From Lutjanus erythropterus (taxonomy: Eukaryota; Chordata; Actinopteri; Lutjaniformes; Lutjanidae): a stretch of DNA of 64,000 nucleotides. The stretch covers positions 1,434,646 through 1,498,645 of the forward strand of contig CM034597.1 in NCBI GenBank assembly GCA_020091685.1, given 5' to 3'. Shown in pieces: positions 47,407 through 59,545 of this stretch. The notes beneath the pieces were generated by a model that ran no database searches, was not told where the DNA came from, and worked only from the letters and a program-made list of their open reading frames with translations. The stretch's first letter is position 1. Each line of letters opens with the position of its first letter. Both the position numbers and the translations under genes were made by a program.

Positions 47407-48369
47407 CTCAGAAATATAGCTAAAGTCAGTGTCCCAGCAACCAAGAGAGAGCCGCTGGGAAGGAATCTTATTTCTCTCATTTTTCATGATACGATTGATC
47501 TCATGAGCCGTTTAAGTCAATTTTTTTCTGAAGGTAACCTTATTTTCAAATTCATGACTGCCCCGTTTCAGAAATGCTACAAAATAATGATGAAAAAGTG
47601 ATAGAAGAATATTTTATCTTTCCGTTTTTCTTTTTCTCTCCCCATCTCTTATTTCTTCACCTAGCACCTTCCAAGCTATTACGGGGAATGATAGGAACAT
47701 CCTTTTTTCCTTTCCTTTTTTTTCACTGAAGCTGTGACTTTAAAGAGGAGAAAAAGCTAAATATCTTAAGTGTTCATGTAATTTCTAGTGTCGGGAAAAT
47801 TGCCCTGTCCACAAAGGGAAGTAAAAAGAGAAAATCCAAAAGAAAAACTAATGAAGAGGCGCAATCTCACAGGACTGCAGCAATTATTCATTAAATATAA
47901 TACTTAAAAGCCTAAACTATGTCTCTTGGAGTTCATTACATCTATAAATATTTAGACATAAATGCTCCTAGATGTACAGGTGAGATATCTTCCCAGTGTA
48001 GGAGTAAGTAAGTATTACTGGTGTTTACAGTTACCATTATGGCTGAAGAATTAATCAACATATTAACAAAACTCCAAGTGCAATGTCCAAATTGCAGGAT
48101 CTTTTTGTAAAGGTATAAAAAGTCATTATAAATGAAGCACAGTGGTGACGCATACAAATCATATTCTCCACATGTGAGGGGACAGCTAACAGCTGTTAGC
48201 TTGTTTATGTATGTACCAGTAACGTACTAGGCACTAATTTGCCAGATTGCAACAAGGAGCTTGTTCTTTTGTTTGCCGGAGAAAATGTTAGCAGACATGA
48301 AACCAGTGACCAATGGCAGACTTATACCTGCAGTGTGCATCTGGTGAGTCAGACTAGTTTTATACATAC
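47407..48369. other. Noncoding stretch, no feature recognised
   Basis: AT-rich sequence; the frame at 47942-48157 is short and domain-free. Confidence 0.45.
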
Positions 48370-49025
48370 CAGAGGTGGGAGTAAGTCACACGTGCAAGTC
48401 ATAAGAAAATCTCAAGTCTTTCGGCTAAATTCCACCTGAAACGGCTGCATCGCGTTACAGCTGCGCCATGTCAGCCAGAGCTGATTGCAGCTATTCTACA
48501 CAATGCTTATGAATCCACCAGCAGCGCCCTGGTGCGTCCTCGAAGTGGCCCTCCACTCTGCTTCAAATACGCGCCAAGTCTATTTAGCACAGAGCAGATC
48601 GAATGGACAGGAAGTCAGACACAAAAAGGTCAGGGAGAATCTGGTTATTTCAAAATACGAGACCCCATGCAGACTCCCGATCATTAAGACAGAAAGAAAT
48701 TAACCACGTAACCTGCTTATCCATGGTAGAAGCACAAAGAGCAAGGAAACATCTGAGCATAGTCAGGCAGGGAAAATGCTTCGCTGCTGAAATGCTTCTG
48801 AAACGCTGCTGGTAGAGCTTGCAGTTGTACGGAGGACAGATCAGAACCGCGGTCCAGACGTGCTGTGCTTGGTGGAATCAACCAGTTAACCTTCAAGTCT
48901 CAAGTAAGTCCCAAGTCAATGTGGTGAGAATCAAGCAAGTCAAGTTGAGCCCCTGTTATAAGTCAGACAAGTCAAGTCATTACTCAGGTCAAGCAGTCAC
49001 AAATTGAGTCATGATGCACCTCCTG
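48370..49025. mobile_element. Non-autonomous CAGAGGTGGG-type (hAT-like) element
   Basis: The left end reads CAGAGGTGGGAGTAAGTCA, and the reverse complement of the right end reads CAGGAGGTGCATCATGACTC. Both subterminal regions are full of CAAGTC/GACTTG repeats (48390-48420 and 48893-48985). The octamers outside do not match, so the target duplication has decayed or the limits are slightly off. There is no transposase. Short ORFs inside are chance. Confidence 0.6.
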
Positions 49026-51096
49026 TCTCCACATTTAAATGAGTTTAAAGTAGGGCTGAATAATTTTGAAAAAATAGATAACTGTGATTATTTTGACTGA
49101 TAATGCAGTTGCAATATGATTTCCGTCATTAGAGGGAATTATAATTTTAACATCATTATTCTCATTTTAACTGAGAAATATTACAGTGATTGTGGTGGGA
49201 TTTCCAGGGGTTCTATACCAAACAAGGATGTTTTCTGAAGTCAAGTAGAATGTGTGTCAGCCAGCATGAAAATATTCAATTTAAATTGTTTTTTTTGACA
49301 AACATTTCAACTTTAACCAATAATGTACCTCCTGTGATTTGAAAAGTGAAGCAGGCCATATTGCGATTTAGATAAAATTTTGATAAATTGTTCAACACAG
49401 TCATGAAAAGCTGAGTTTTAGCTTTTAACATTAATGAAAACTGTTGCAGCCTGCGTACACATATAATCTTACTGCTATTTAACAATTTGTGGCAATTTTG
49501 AACAAGCCTCCTGTTACATGGGTCCAGGAGTAGAGAGTTTCTGCTTCTGCTTCGGTCTTTAACACCAAGATAGAAAAGTTTTAACAAAGGGGTAAAAAAA
49601 AACAAAACAAAACAAAACAAAAAAAAACAAAAAACGATCTAGGTCCACCCATTTTCACAGTGCACTTAATCACCTCCCATGGCCTTCATCAGTAGATGGA
49701 GGTTGTTTGTCACAGAATTCATGTAGAATCCATGACAACTGCACAGACTCCATCCAGACCCAATTATATCAATCTAGATTTTACAGAGTGCAGATTGTGA
49801 CAGTGTAAAACAAATAAAATTTGAGGAAAAAAAAACAAACATTTGATATTGTAATGCCTACAATTCTGTCAAATGTGAAACAAAAAAAGACAGGAGTAAA
49901 ATCTCTCATCCATCCGAGTTTAAAATTAGTTAAACCGGCTGCACAACAGAAAGTGCATGTGATTCAGTCAAAGTAAATTACATACAGAGAGCACATTAAA
50001 GAAGATGACTTCTTTAACCAAAAGAAGTTAATTCATTAAATCAAATGATTTAGTTTGAAGCCAAAAATAAGCCTGAGGAGAAATGAGCTTTTTAGAACCC
50101 AAATGAAATTTCCACACAGTCTGGCCTCAGGGTAACGCCTCCCTAGACTTAGTTTCACACTGTTACAGTCTGCCCCCACCATGATATGCAAACACACCAA
50201 AAGCTCTGCAGCAGACAGGCACTGTGATGTGATGCTGAAAAGATGCTGTAAAGTTACCATGTGAGAGAAATGTCACAGCTAATGGAGACGGACCAGCAGT
50301 GGAGGGGAAATTAAAAGCAGTAATTGAGAGGTGCTTGAATGGCCAACATGCTGTACCGTGTCCCTGGGGGCTTTTAGACTCTCACAGAGCAGGAGACAGA
50401 TGACTTTGAAGGTAAGCATGGATCCATCCACTTCCAGCAGGGCTAAATCACTGTGTCCTGTCAGTTTGACGACACCACACGGTGGGCCCATAATGTGTCC
50501 CATATGGCTGCTCTGTGCTGGAGATGCACGCTGTACTTACACAAACGCACTGCATGCTTTAGTCTTACCATCTTTACACTGCATATGCTCATACTTAAAT
50601 ACAGTACTTGACAAATATTGCATATTTAAGTACACTGTAAATTTCATTTCTTTTGCTGTTGTGTTTAACACTGAAGAGATTAAATGTTTTTTTGTTTTTT
50701 TTGTTGTATTTAATTCTTTATTTTTCCTGGGGAAGTGTTTTTCCCAGCAGCGCTCTGTAAATATGAAACTGCCTAACATGGAGCAGTGGAAGTTCATCAC
50801 AGGCTCTAATGGAAAATCATAGAGGGCATTTTTAAGTTTATCTACTGGCTAAATGATTAATTTTAAAATATATAAGATCATTGCAACTCTAATAATTTTC
50901 TCCATCTTTTGGCCTGTGCAAAGATTACAAGTGCTTTTTGTTGCTGTTTAGCCATGAGCCTTTTTCTTACCTCTTGTTCTTACTTGAGACTTTTCTCCAC
51001 CTGCTGGCAGTGAAACTACTGAGCGCATCACACAGCATTGTATTGATGACCAACGCCTGTAGCACACATGTTCATTGCACATTGGCTGCAGTACAC
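49026..51096. other. Noncoding stretch with a less AT-rich segment
   Basis: An (AAAAC)n run lies at about 49600-49637. The segment 50090-50540 is less AT-rich and free of repeat signatures. It opens a 74-codon minus-strand frame (50279-50503) with a good plus-strand GAAGGTAAGC donor-like site at 50408-50417; I could not recognise a protein, and it may be a conserved noncoding block. Confidence 0.35.
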
Positions 51097-51982
51097 CAGC
51101 GGTCTGCAACCTTTATGATCAAAAGAGCCATTTTTGGACAAAAAAGTCTGGAGCGGCAACTATTATATTGTCTCTTTTTCCTGAGGACTTTCTCTTTTCT
51201 TTATTTGTCATCAATAGTGAGCTTGTACAGACTCCAGGAGACCAGGCACCACCAAAATTTAAAGGAGGAAGGGAAAAGGCACCATGCCACGACATAGGCT
51301 ATAACACACATTTAGTTGACAAAATATACCTTTTTTTATTTTTTTTTATTTGGGTGTATAACCTACAAATTTTTAGAGTTGCCAAATGTAAGAATCACAC
51401 TGAAAAAAAATTGAGACAAATCCAAACTTTTGAAATAAACTTTTGAAAAGTTTTTTTGACATGTGATCTTTAGATAATTAACTTTTCTTCTTGAAATAAA
51501 CTTGAATCCTTGAGTTTTAGAAACATGTAAAAATTGTATTTCAAAAATTGGTTCCAGTGAACTGTGAACCTTATTTGTCGTAGGTTTGGTGCCTGAAAAT
51601 TAAATTGTTATATTTCAAAATTTGAAACCTTTAACCATCATTCACTTTCACTTGAATAGATTTACTCTACTTTACTTTTTTTGGTTTTCTAAAACTTAAA
51701 TATTTAAGTTTATCGTAAGAAGAAAAGTGAATAATCTTAACAAAAGATCAGTAGTTGGTAAAACTTTTTTTCAAAACCTAAGAGTGTGAGTTGTGCTCAA
51801 AAGTAAATTTATCACAGTACGTTGCATAGAAATTTTGAGTTGCCTCAACTTTTTCACAGACCTACAATGGTCATAAATGAAAATTAAAATGCTAAAAGAA
51901 CAACAGTTATTTATTTCCTTTTTTTTTTTCAAAGTCACTAGGAGTCACCAGGGATTAATGAGCTGCAGGTTGCTGATCCCTA
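51097..51982. mobile_element. Non-autonomous hAT element with nested inverted repeats
   Basis: The left end reads CAGCGGTCTGCAACCTTTAT then GATCAAAAGAGCCATTTT, and the reverse complement of the right end reads TAGGGATCAGCAACCTGCAG. This matches the remembered fish/vertebrate hAT end CAGGGGTCGGCAACCTTTA. Flanking octamers CAGTACAC (51089-51096) and CGCTCCAC (51983-51990) agree at 5 of 8 positions, a weak duplication. Inside, arms at about 51425-51525 and 51675-51775 are inverted copies (ACTTTTCTTCTTGAAATAAA against ACTTTTCTTCTTACGATAAA). No transposase is present. Confidence 0.75.
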
Positions 51983-54280
51983 CGCTCCACACACAGAAGC
52001 AGAAGTCAAAGGAGAACAGAAGACATGTTGACCCACAGAGAAAATGTTACAAAACTGGCACTTTCTGAAGAGTTCAAATGTGTCAGTGCCAGGGCTGAAC
52101 TCTTCTGATTGGGTGGTCAATATGCTCTGTACGACCAAATTCTCATAAGTCAGACAAAGCGCATTTTCGAGGGCGGACTTGCAGACCTGGTGTATTTTAT
52201 TTTTGACTGATAGGCTGTTTACTGAACATCTGCAAGAGCTGAGTGGATTAGGTTTATTTTTGACAGATTTTACTTCTCCAGATTGCTTTCTCAACAAATG
52301 CCGGTAATGGTTCAAGCTCAATAATGGATCAATACCAGCTGAAAGCTGCAAGTTTTCTTACATTTTATGTTGTTTTAAGGTTTATTTTTGTGGGTTAGTC
52401 TGCTGAACTTGCTGTTGGCATGTTGCGTGGCTAATGTGTCTTCTACCACAGGCTGGAGTTTCAATATTGACGGGCAGTCAGGAGAAACTGAAATGTTAAG
52501 TCTCATTTTAAGCAACTTATTAATGAGAGTGGTAGGTTGGATGCCAGTAACTGTTTTTTCATGTTGCTTTTCGTGTTTACACTGCAGTGCTAATGTTAGC
52601 TAAGCTAGCGTTAGCTCTGTCTGTGTGTTTGTGTTGCTGTTGCAGGTAAAAGAACATGTCTTGAAAGTAAACATAAAGCTGTGTGTGACAAAGAAACTGC
52701 AGGAATTAGTTTGGTTGGCAAAGTTATGTAACTTGTTTCAGCCTAGCACTCATTTAGGCAACCAGGTTGTTAGCATAACTACCTTGTGGCTGACTTAGTT
52801 AATGTAGAGATCAAGTGCAGGGTCCAAACACCACTTTTGTTCATGGCCCACAACTGTGGTCTCAATGTTAAGATGAGTGAAATTAGTTAATAAAATCCCA
52901 TTATATTTCAAATGCAACTGCTTCATATAAATATTACTTTACACCATGGGTTTTTTTTGTTGTTGTTTACTGATCATTTATATGACTTTTTAATTTAAAT
53001 GCACCTGTCCCACACTTTGTGTCCTTAAGGCGGCACTGAATGAATTCCACAGTAAAGTTTTTTTTGTTTACACAAACCTACTTCTTTGTGGGAACATCAG
53101 CTAGCAGGTGAACACATGGCTCACAGGTTGGGCCACCCACACCAGGTGACCCACAAGATCAAGACAATGAAGGCAAAGATCATCTTTTCTTCCTGAGTAT
53201 TTATTGTGCACCCACACAAAACAGCTTATTAACTGTGTATGTTGAACTGCATTTTAAAAATAACTTGAAAACTGTTCAATTCATGGATATTAGAAGTCTG
53301 GAGTCAAAGCTAACATAGCAGACCTTGTTAGCTGCCTTTTACCTGCAAAATTATCAAAAATGTCATTTCTGCAGCAATACCTTAACGCAACAGTTTTAGA
53401 TGTTGTGTTAAGGTATTATGTTGTGGTAGAAACAAGTGGTAATTTCAGTAATTTTCAGCCTGGAGCCTAATTTCCATCTTTTTATGTCCTGGTGACTGAT
53501 AGGAACTATAATTTCAGAAACTGGTCAGGTATTGAGCGAGAACACAATGTAATCCAGCTCATATGAACAGCAGCTTCTTGCTAAAGGTTACGTCACCATT
53601 TACCATAAACTTTATATCCTTGTCAACACAAGTTATTCAACACAAGTTATTATTAATGCTTCATTTTAGGTATTAATGTGATTTTTATTTGCAACCCTAT
53701 TTTAACACTTAAGTGGAGATAATTTACAGGTTAGAATTACAATATCTGTTATAAAACGTCCTTTTTTGTGTATCATCACAATTGACATCTAAGGTTACTG
53801 TTTAAATTTTGCAGAAGAAGAAACATGAAATCCTCTATTTTAATTATTTCGCTATTTAAGATAATGCACAAAGTTTGAGGAATATACATTTAAATGTTAA
53901 AAGTTTATAGAAAATGATACATAATGGTCCAGTTAAAATAAATAAATAAGAACAACTGGTGAAAACCTTGAAAAAATAAGCATATTCCAGATAAAATTTG
54001 TAATGTCTAAGTAATTTTGGGATGTTATTGGCTATTTCTATGTATTATAGACTCTAATGCTTAAAATTAAAATTCACAATAGTTGAATTTTACTAATTTT
54101 GGAGAATCAAAAATGCCTGCAGTTGAAGAAACACTCTTAACTAAGATTTTCTTTGGTTGAATACAGCTGTACAACATGCCAGCAGTGTGTGGGATTTTAC
54201 ACAGATAACCAATGCCTTGACAAGCAAATCACTCATAATGTCTAGATAATTAAGAGCCCAGCTGCTTTCAGTCACCAGGC
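51983..54280. other. AT-rich noncoding stretch
   Basis: No element ends or exons recognised. It contains GCTAATGTTAGCTAAGCTAG (52590-52609), a TTAGC-rich phrase common in fish DNA, and the hairpin at 53376-53417. Confidence 0.4.
53376..53417. repeat. 17 bp inverted repeat with 8 nt loop
   Basis: AATACCTTAACGCAACA and, after GTTTTAGA, TGTTGTGTTAAGGTATT pair with a single G:T-type mismatch. No matching transposon context was found. Confidence 0.85.
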
Positions 54281-54960
54281 CAAACAAAGGTAAAGTTGGC
54301 TCACTCTGAACAAGTCAACAGCACTGGTACACCTGCATCACACGCAGAGCGCTTACTGTTTTTACTGAAGCTGTTACATCAGAACTCCCACACACATCCC
54401 AATTTCCAATTTCACCCCTGAGCATCTACATATATCCAAAGATGTATACATAATCATCCCCAGATTGTTACATCAGAGCCTCAGAGCTGACAGCAGAGTT
54501 CAGTCAGTGCACATACAGTACGGCTGCAGCAGCACACTACCCGCGCTGCTCATTAATCGATGGTAAAATGTCTCACTCCCTCCCACTGATTACATCTACT
54601 GAGTTAATGAGCCCCACACTGAACATCCTCCCTCCCTCACTATATATTTCACTATCTCTCCACCATCCCTCTCTCCATGTCTCATAAAGGCACTCTTCAG
54701 TTTCATTTGAAGTGGTGCTGATCCCACTTTAGGAAAATATTAGAGACTTTCGTTCCCAGAAACACCATGGTTATTCATCATATCAGTGGGAGGACAGTCT
54801 ACCAATTATCAGAAACCACTGTTCCAGCTCAGTGCTGTGAGTATGCTTTGCTGATTGTTTCAGACTGCTAATTGATTGCACTCACTGTCGCTCTTGTCAG
54901 ATAAAAGCCTGGTCTCTGTGAAAAGATGTTCAAGATGCTGCACAATGATTTCTATACAAA
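54281..54960. other. Possible conserved noncoding block
   Basis: Non-repeat sequence with TGCTCATTAATCGATGGTAA, ACTGAGTTAATGAGCCCCAC, GGTTATTCATCATATCAG and GACTGCTAATTGATTGCACT. Homeodomain-like cores are frequent. Cis-regulatory role is inference only. Confidence 0.3.
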
Positions 54961-55089
54961 AATACACCTGTCGCATTGTGTGAAAATGGAGGGTCTAATC
55001 TTCATGAACTTTTACCCTTTTGACCCAAATGATTTCATGGCACACAAACAGGAAGTGATGAAATAAACCCGGGAAAACAGCATTTTGGT

Positions 55090-55490
55090 GCTTTCTAGCT
55101 TGTTATTAAAGATATTTCTGGATGAAAGAGATTCATGGAGATGGAGCATGTTCTGATTAATTGTTTGAATTCCCATTAAACACACAGCAAACTGAGTGTA
55201 CAGCCATTAGTTGTCCTGGTTACAAACATTTTGAAGTTGCAGGTTTTCTGCAGTGGAATTAGCAGATGGGAAATAGCGCTTTAATTGTGCCTGAAAAGTT
55301 GAGCCCATTGAGGCCAGATGCCGACAAAATAGCATATTTTGGCCAAAACCCAATTACAGCCCGACATTTTTCTTAACAAGCTTCCCTCTGTGCACCAAAC
55401 AGCTGGAGTTTTCAGTGACGAGGACAATACATGCAGGGAACTGGAATTGGCAATGACTAAATTGGGGAGAAAAATTTAAATGTAGCCAAG
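55090..55490. other. Possible conserved noncoding block
   Basis: Non-repeat sequence with CTGATTAATTGTTTGAATTC, GCGCTTTAATTGTGCCTGAA and CAATTACAGCCCGACATTTT. It lies directly upstream of the CpG-rich block at 55540, so a link to that candidate promoter is conceivable. Confidence 0.3.
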
Positions 55491-55539
55491 TGAACAGGGG
55501 TTACTGTGTTTTTTGTGTTAGCTGAGCCCTAATAGAATG

Positions 55540-55880
55540 TGTACTGTCACTTTAAGGCCAGCCAGGTTGAGAATCCCATGAGAATTAGGAAGTCACACGA
55601 GACACAATAACTCGCGCGAACAGTCGTCTTCCTAACGCAAACAAAGTAGGAGAGGTGTGTTTCTTGTCTGTGAGAGTGTTTAAAGAGTGTGAACTGAGAA
55701 AACCGTTTATCACAGAAGAAATAAGTGACCGAGTGAAAGAGTTAGAGCGGACCGGTAACTGAGCCGTCTGACGAGCGTGTGTGACTGAAGACTTCGTGTT
55801 TAGTTCTCGTCGGTCGAGGGTTTGTGTGTGGTCTCCAGTGTGTCGGGAGCCGCCCTAGACGACCACGGGTCAGCGTAAGT
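55540..55880 (+). promoter_or_regulatory. CpG-rich candidate promoter with noncoding first exon
   Basis: CpG dinucleotides, rare elsewhere in the window, are clustered here (AACTCGCGCGAACAGTCGTC, GAGCGGACCGGTAACTGAG, CTCGTCGGTCGAGGG). The block ends in a consensus-like splice donor, GTAAGT at 55875-55880. No ATG-started frame is convincing. The opening TGTACTGTCACTTTAAGG recalls the 5' part of some fish LTRs, so a solo LTR or LTR-derived promoter is a real alternative to a host gene's first exon. A second copy of the block in this window would suggest LTR; none was seen. Confidence 0.4.
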
Positions 55881-55968
55881 GGCATATAGTGTACTGAAAC
55901 ATTAGTTACGGTTACATTTCCGGTGTTAAATGTTGTTTATAAAGCTATATGTTGTGTTACCCATGTAG

Positions 55969-56043
55969 AGGGGAGACAGAGAGCCGGGTGTGCGTGTGAG
56001 CTGCATCCAGGTGCAGGGTGAGGCTCTCAAGCTACAAGCTAGA
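55969..56043 (+). other. Candidate second exon, 75 nt
   Basis: Acceptor-like CCCATGTAG ends at 55968 and a donor GTAAGT follows at 56044-56049, giving a 75 nt exon only about 90 bases after the donor at 55875. The exon is G-rich and domain-free. A 90-94 nt intron is within the short-intron size range of fish. The polypyrimidine tract is weak, so support is modest. Confidence 0.3.
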
Positions 56044-56049
56044 GTAAGT

Positions 56050-57479
56050 GAGCACATGATTTTGCTTTCTGAATGTACTGCAAGTTCATTAAAGGTCACG
56101 GTAAAAACATATTTTGCACCGAGATATATAAAAATGTACATTAAAGTTACTTCATGGTGCATATTAAATTAATTCATGAAGTTTACTGAGTTAAAACCTC
56201 ATGTGTACTGTAAAATGTGTCTGATAAAATGAGGAGAGTGGCTTAAAAATGTATTCATGCTAATTAATGTATTTTATTTCCTGTTTACATAGGAATAGGC
56301 CACTACTGTTGTTTGTTTCGCTTGTTTTTGTTTTGTTTTGGTTGGTTTTGTTTGTTTTATACGGAGACATTCAGAAGATATTCAGAAAAGACAAGAAAGA
56401 ACTTGTTTTATGTTTTTATTTGACTGTACAAACATTTCTTTCAAAATTAGAGAATTAATGCTGTGCTCGTTTGAGGGCAGTCAGGGTATTAAAGATCCTA
56501 CTAAAATTTATTTTTGTGTCCGGTCTCCTCCCTCGTTGGCCTGGCCACATAAATAAGTAAATAAATTTTAAAAAAGTACAGCTCAAACTCATCATTATCC
56601 CGTAAAATAAGTGTGAAATAAGGCCTGACCCACCCCGAACCTGTTGGGTCCCGTCAGGTACAGATCTCAAGCTCTAATGGGAAATGGCTCAAACATCTAT
56701 TATGTTATGAAATGTTACAAAATATGTTATGAAGTAGCCCCTTAACTAGAGTACATGTGCTACCCTCCAATCCAAATCAACTGTTTAGCTTCTCTTTGTG
56801 CATCACACACCTGATCCTTTCTTCTGATGTTCATCCTGGACAAAAAAAAACAAAACATTGTGGCTTTTCTGAAAACATCACATTTATCCTCAATTCTCAA
56901 TGCACATCTCTAGGGCTGCAACTAAGGAGTACTTCCATAGTTTATTAATCTGTCAGTTATTTTCTCAATTGATTGATGCATAGTTGTTTGTTTGAAAATG
57001 TGATGAAAAATATTGATGTTTCCTAAAGCCTGGGAGGATGTCCTAAAATGTCTTGTTTTACTCACAAATATTCAGTTAAAAAGCTTAAATCACACAATTT
57101 TGACTTTTCTTCTTTCAAAAATTACTAAAACCAATTAATTGATCATCAACATAGTTGGTGATTAAATTTAATAACTGATTAATCATTGCAAATCTACATA
57201 TCTCAGATTTAAAATGGCTGGGGCTGCATACATAACACCCTGTCTAATTATTCAGTGTATTCAATTATGCACTCAACTCCTCAATATTCCTCAAACTATT
57301 TGTTTTTAACAATGTACTGATGTTAACATGTGAAAAATAATACAAAAACATTGTTTTTTTTTTCCCCTTTCTATGTATGAAGAATGTAAGATGTCTAGAA
57401 ACTTGAGGGGGGTTCTGTGAGAATGTAAGAATAGCTGAGACAACATGAACTGAATAAGATTGCTACATATGTCAAATAG
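56050..57479. other. Noncoding stretch with a repeat-end fragment
   Basis: At 56612-56680 the reverse complement reads TAGAGCTTGAGATCTGTACC, a short interval, then GGGTTCGGGGT-like text, which recalls the end of a fish dispersed element with GGGTCGGG-rich subtermini. Its partner end was not found. The rest is AT-rich without features. Confidence 0.35.
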
Positions 57480-58090
57480 AAACAAGATGGTGAACCCAAA
57501 AATGCAGACAGCGGCACATGGAAACAGTTCAAATGCATTTAATGAAGCAAACGAAGGAACACAAGCTTACATAAGTGCAGTAAGGCCTCAACCAGGGTCC
57601 AGAAAAACAAAAGAATCCACAACAGACAAAACACAAAAACAGTCCAAGAAAATGATTATCAGGTCCAGTACTAGGCATAACCAGGAGAAGGCAGGATGAC
57701 ACACAATGTACAACAGAGAACAGAAACAGAGAAACACAGGGACTAAAGAGACAAGGAACTAATCAGACACAGGTGGACAGACAGGTGAAAAAAGAGCAGG
57801 AAAAGGACAAAGACAGGAAGTAAAGGCAAAACACATGAGGGAAGACCAGGACTACAAAATAAAACAGGAAATAATCAACAAAACCCCAAACCATGGCAAA
57901 GATGAAGCTCCAAGAGAAGATGAGACTGATGAGGAAAACCTCATAAAGTTGCCCTCACTGCCACAAACCAGTGGAGCGGTGCACACAATGAGCACAACCA
58001 TACATTTTCATGAACACTGTGCTGTTAGTTGTCAGTCCATGAGACGTTACACTAGCCTGTGTCTAGGAGAGTATGATGTAAACATGGAAT
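57480..58090. repeat. A-rich, T-poor dispersed repeat-like segment
   Basis: The plus strand is rich in A, G and C but poor in T (AGACAAAACACAAAAACAGT, AAGAGACAAGGAACTAATCA, GACACAGGTGGACAGACAGG). I recall such text from the ends of fish retroelements, but cannot name the family. Frames of 79 and 85 codons are a product of the T-poor strand. Confidence 0.35.
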
Positions 58091-58699
58091 AGAACAGGCT
58101 ACACTTGATCCATGAATGAATTTTGACTGTACAGTTTATATAAATGAAAATACATGTCTGTGTGTTTGTTATTGTTGACAATATGTTCTGAAAAGACTCT
58201 TTCTGAAAAGAACATTTGTTAGTATCAAGCACAAGGATTAATGTGGGTGATGTGAATCATATTTATCGATCATACTATTCTGCTACTTGACAGGTGGTGG
58301 TGATGTTAACACACCAACAAACAGAAATGTGTCAAGAAAGACAATGAATGGAGTTTGCTATCAAACAAACATGAATGTAAACAATGTACAGATTTAGAAA
58401 CTATAAAACTGCCTTTGCAAATGAAGAAAATCCATTCAACATATTTGTTCAATCTCAAAGATGCACATGATGCATTTTGTTGAGAAACATTGAATGTAGG
58501 TATGTAATGATACATACAAGTCACATTTCGATATGATTTCCACTACTGGCTTCACATACGATTTTTTTTTTTTTTAACAGAATGAGCTTGCAGACAAAGT
58601 ATGACTGAAAAATATTCCTGTATTTATTTCTCAGACAAAAATACAACATGTCTGAGGTAGTGTGCTGCAAAACACAAACTATGCAATGAATGTATATTA
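58091..58699. other. Noncoding stretch, no feature recognised
   Basis: AT-rich, with a T run at 58562-58575. No exons or element ends. Confidence 0.45.
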
Positions 58700-58700
58700 A

Positions 58701-58752
<52 letters not shown>

Positions 58753-58775
58753 TCTATATCTATATCTATATATAT
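58700..58775. repeat. (AAT)n followed by (ATCTAT)n microsatellite
   Basis: About 17 AAT units (58700-58751) pass into TATCTA-type repeats ending near 58775. Confidence 0.96.
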
Positions 58776-58844
58776 TTTAAAATATATGAAAAGTACAACA
58801 TATATTTTCTCTTATCTTTAACAAATTAAAGAGAATCCCATATA

Positions 58845-58890
58845 ATTTATTTATGTATTTATTTATTTATTTATTTATGTATTTATTTTA
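58845..58890. repeat. (TTTA)n microsatellite
   Basis: TTTA units with TGTA interruptions. Confidence 0.93.
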
Positions 58891-59545
58891 TCTCTGAGGT
58901 AGAGTAAACTGCAAAACAACCCATATGTCCTCTTCTTGAAGGTGCAACTGAAATTATATTTTATCTTAAATAACAAAAAAATTAATAAAAATGGGATTTT
59001 TAAAACAAATCCCACATCAATATAACTAAATGAATCATACAAATAAATGAAATCTCTTCAAATAAACAAACTAAGGCTTGCATGTTTTCCTAGTTTGACA
59101 ATCTGCTTGTCTGTGGATTGTTCTTTTAATACTTTCTTTGCTCAGGCGGTGTTGACTTGAGCTTCTCACTATGTTTCCAGATGACATGCTGCATCATGTT
59201 GGTTGTGTTACTTGTGTAGGTCATCGCCCTCTTGTAATATTTGCACGCAGCCTAAATCTTGTCTGTGACCTTCTCACCCTCTTCATTTTTGAACACAGGG
59301 GGTCCTATCTTACGCTGATCTAAAGTGCAAGTGGAAACAAAAAACAGTGGATTTAATTTATTCAAGGTGTGTCCAAATCCACCTTTGCCGTCTTGCGCCA
59401 GGGGTGCAGGGGTATCCTGCCCTGTCCTGCCCTTTGCACCACCAGTGCACAGCAGGATACACCTATCAGGTGTGCACTCTGTGCTCCAATGACAGTCAAA
59501 TGACAACTTTCTCTTTTCTTGTATCCTGCACTTTAACATGCTGTG
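58891..59545. other. Noncoding stretch, no feature recognised
   Basis: The frame at 59252-59566 (minus strand) has no domain. The sequence at 59120-59240 is unrecognised. Confidence 0.4.

Noticed and set aside
50279-50503. 74-codon minus-strand frame starting MGHIMGPPCG as a possible host exon
   Set aside because: No protein family recognised, length is within chance, and splice sites in the right orientation are not convincing.
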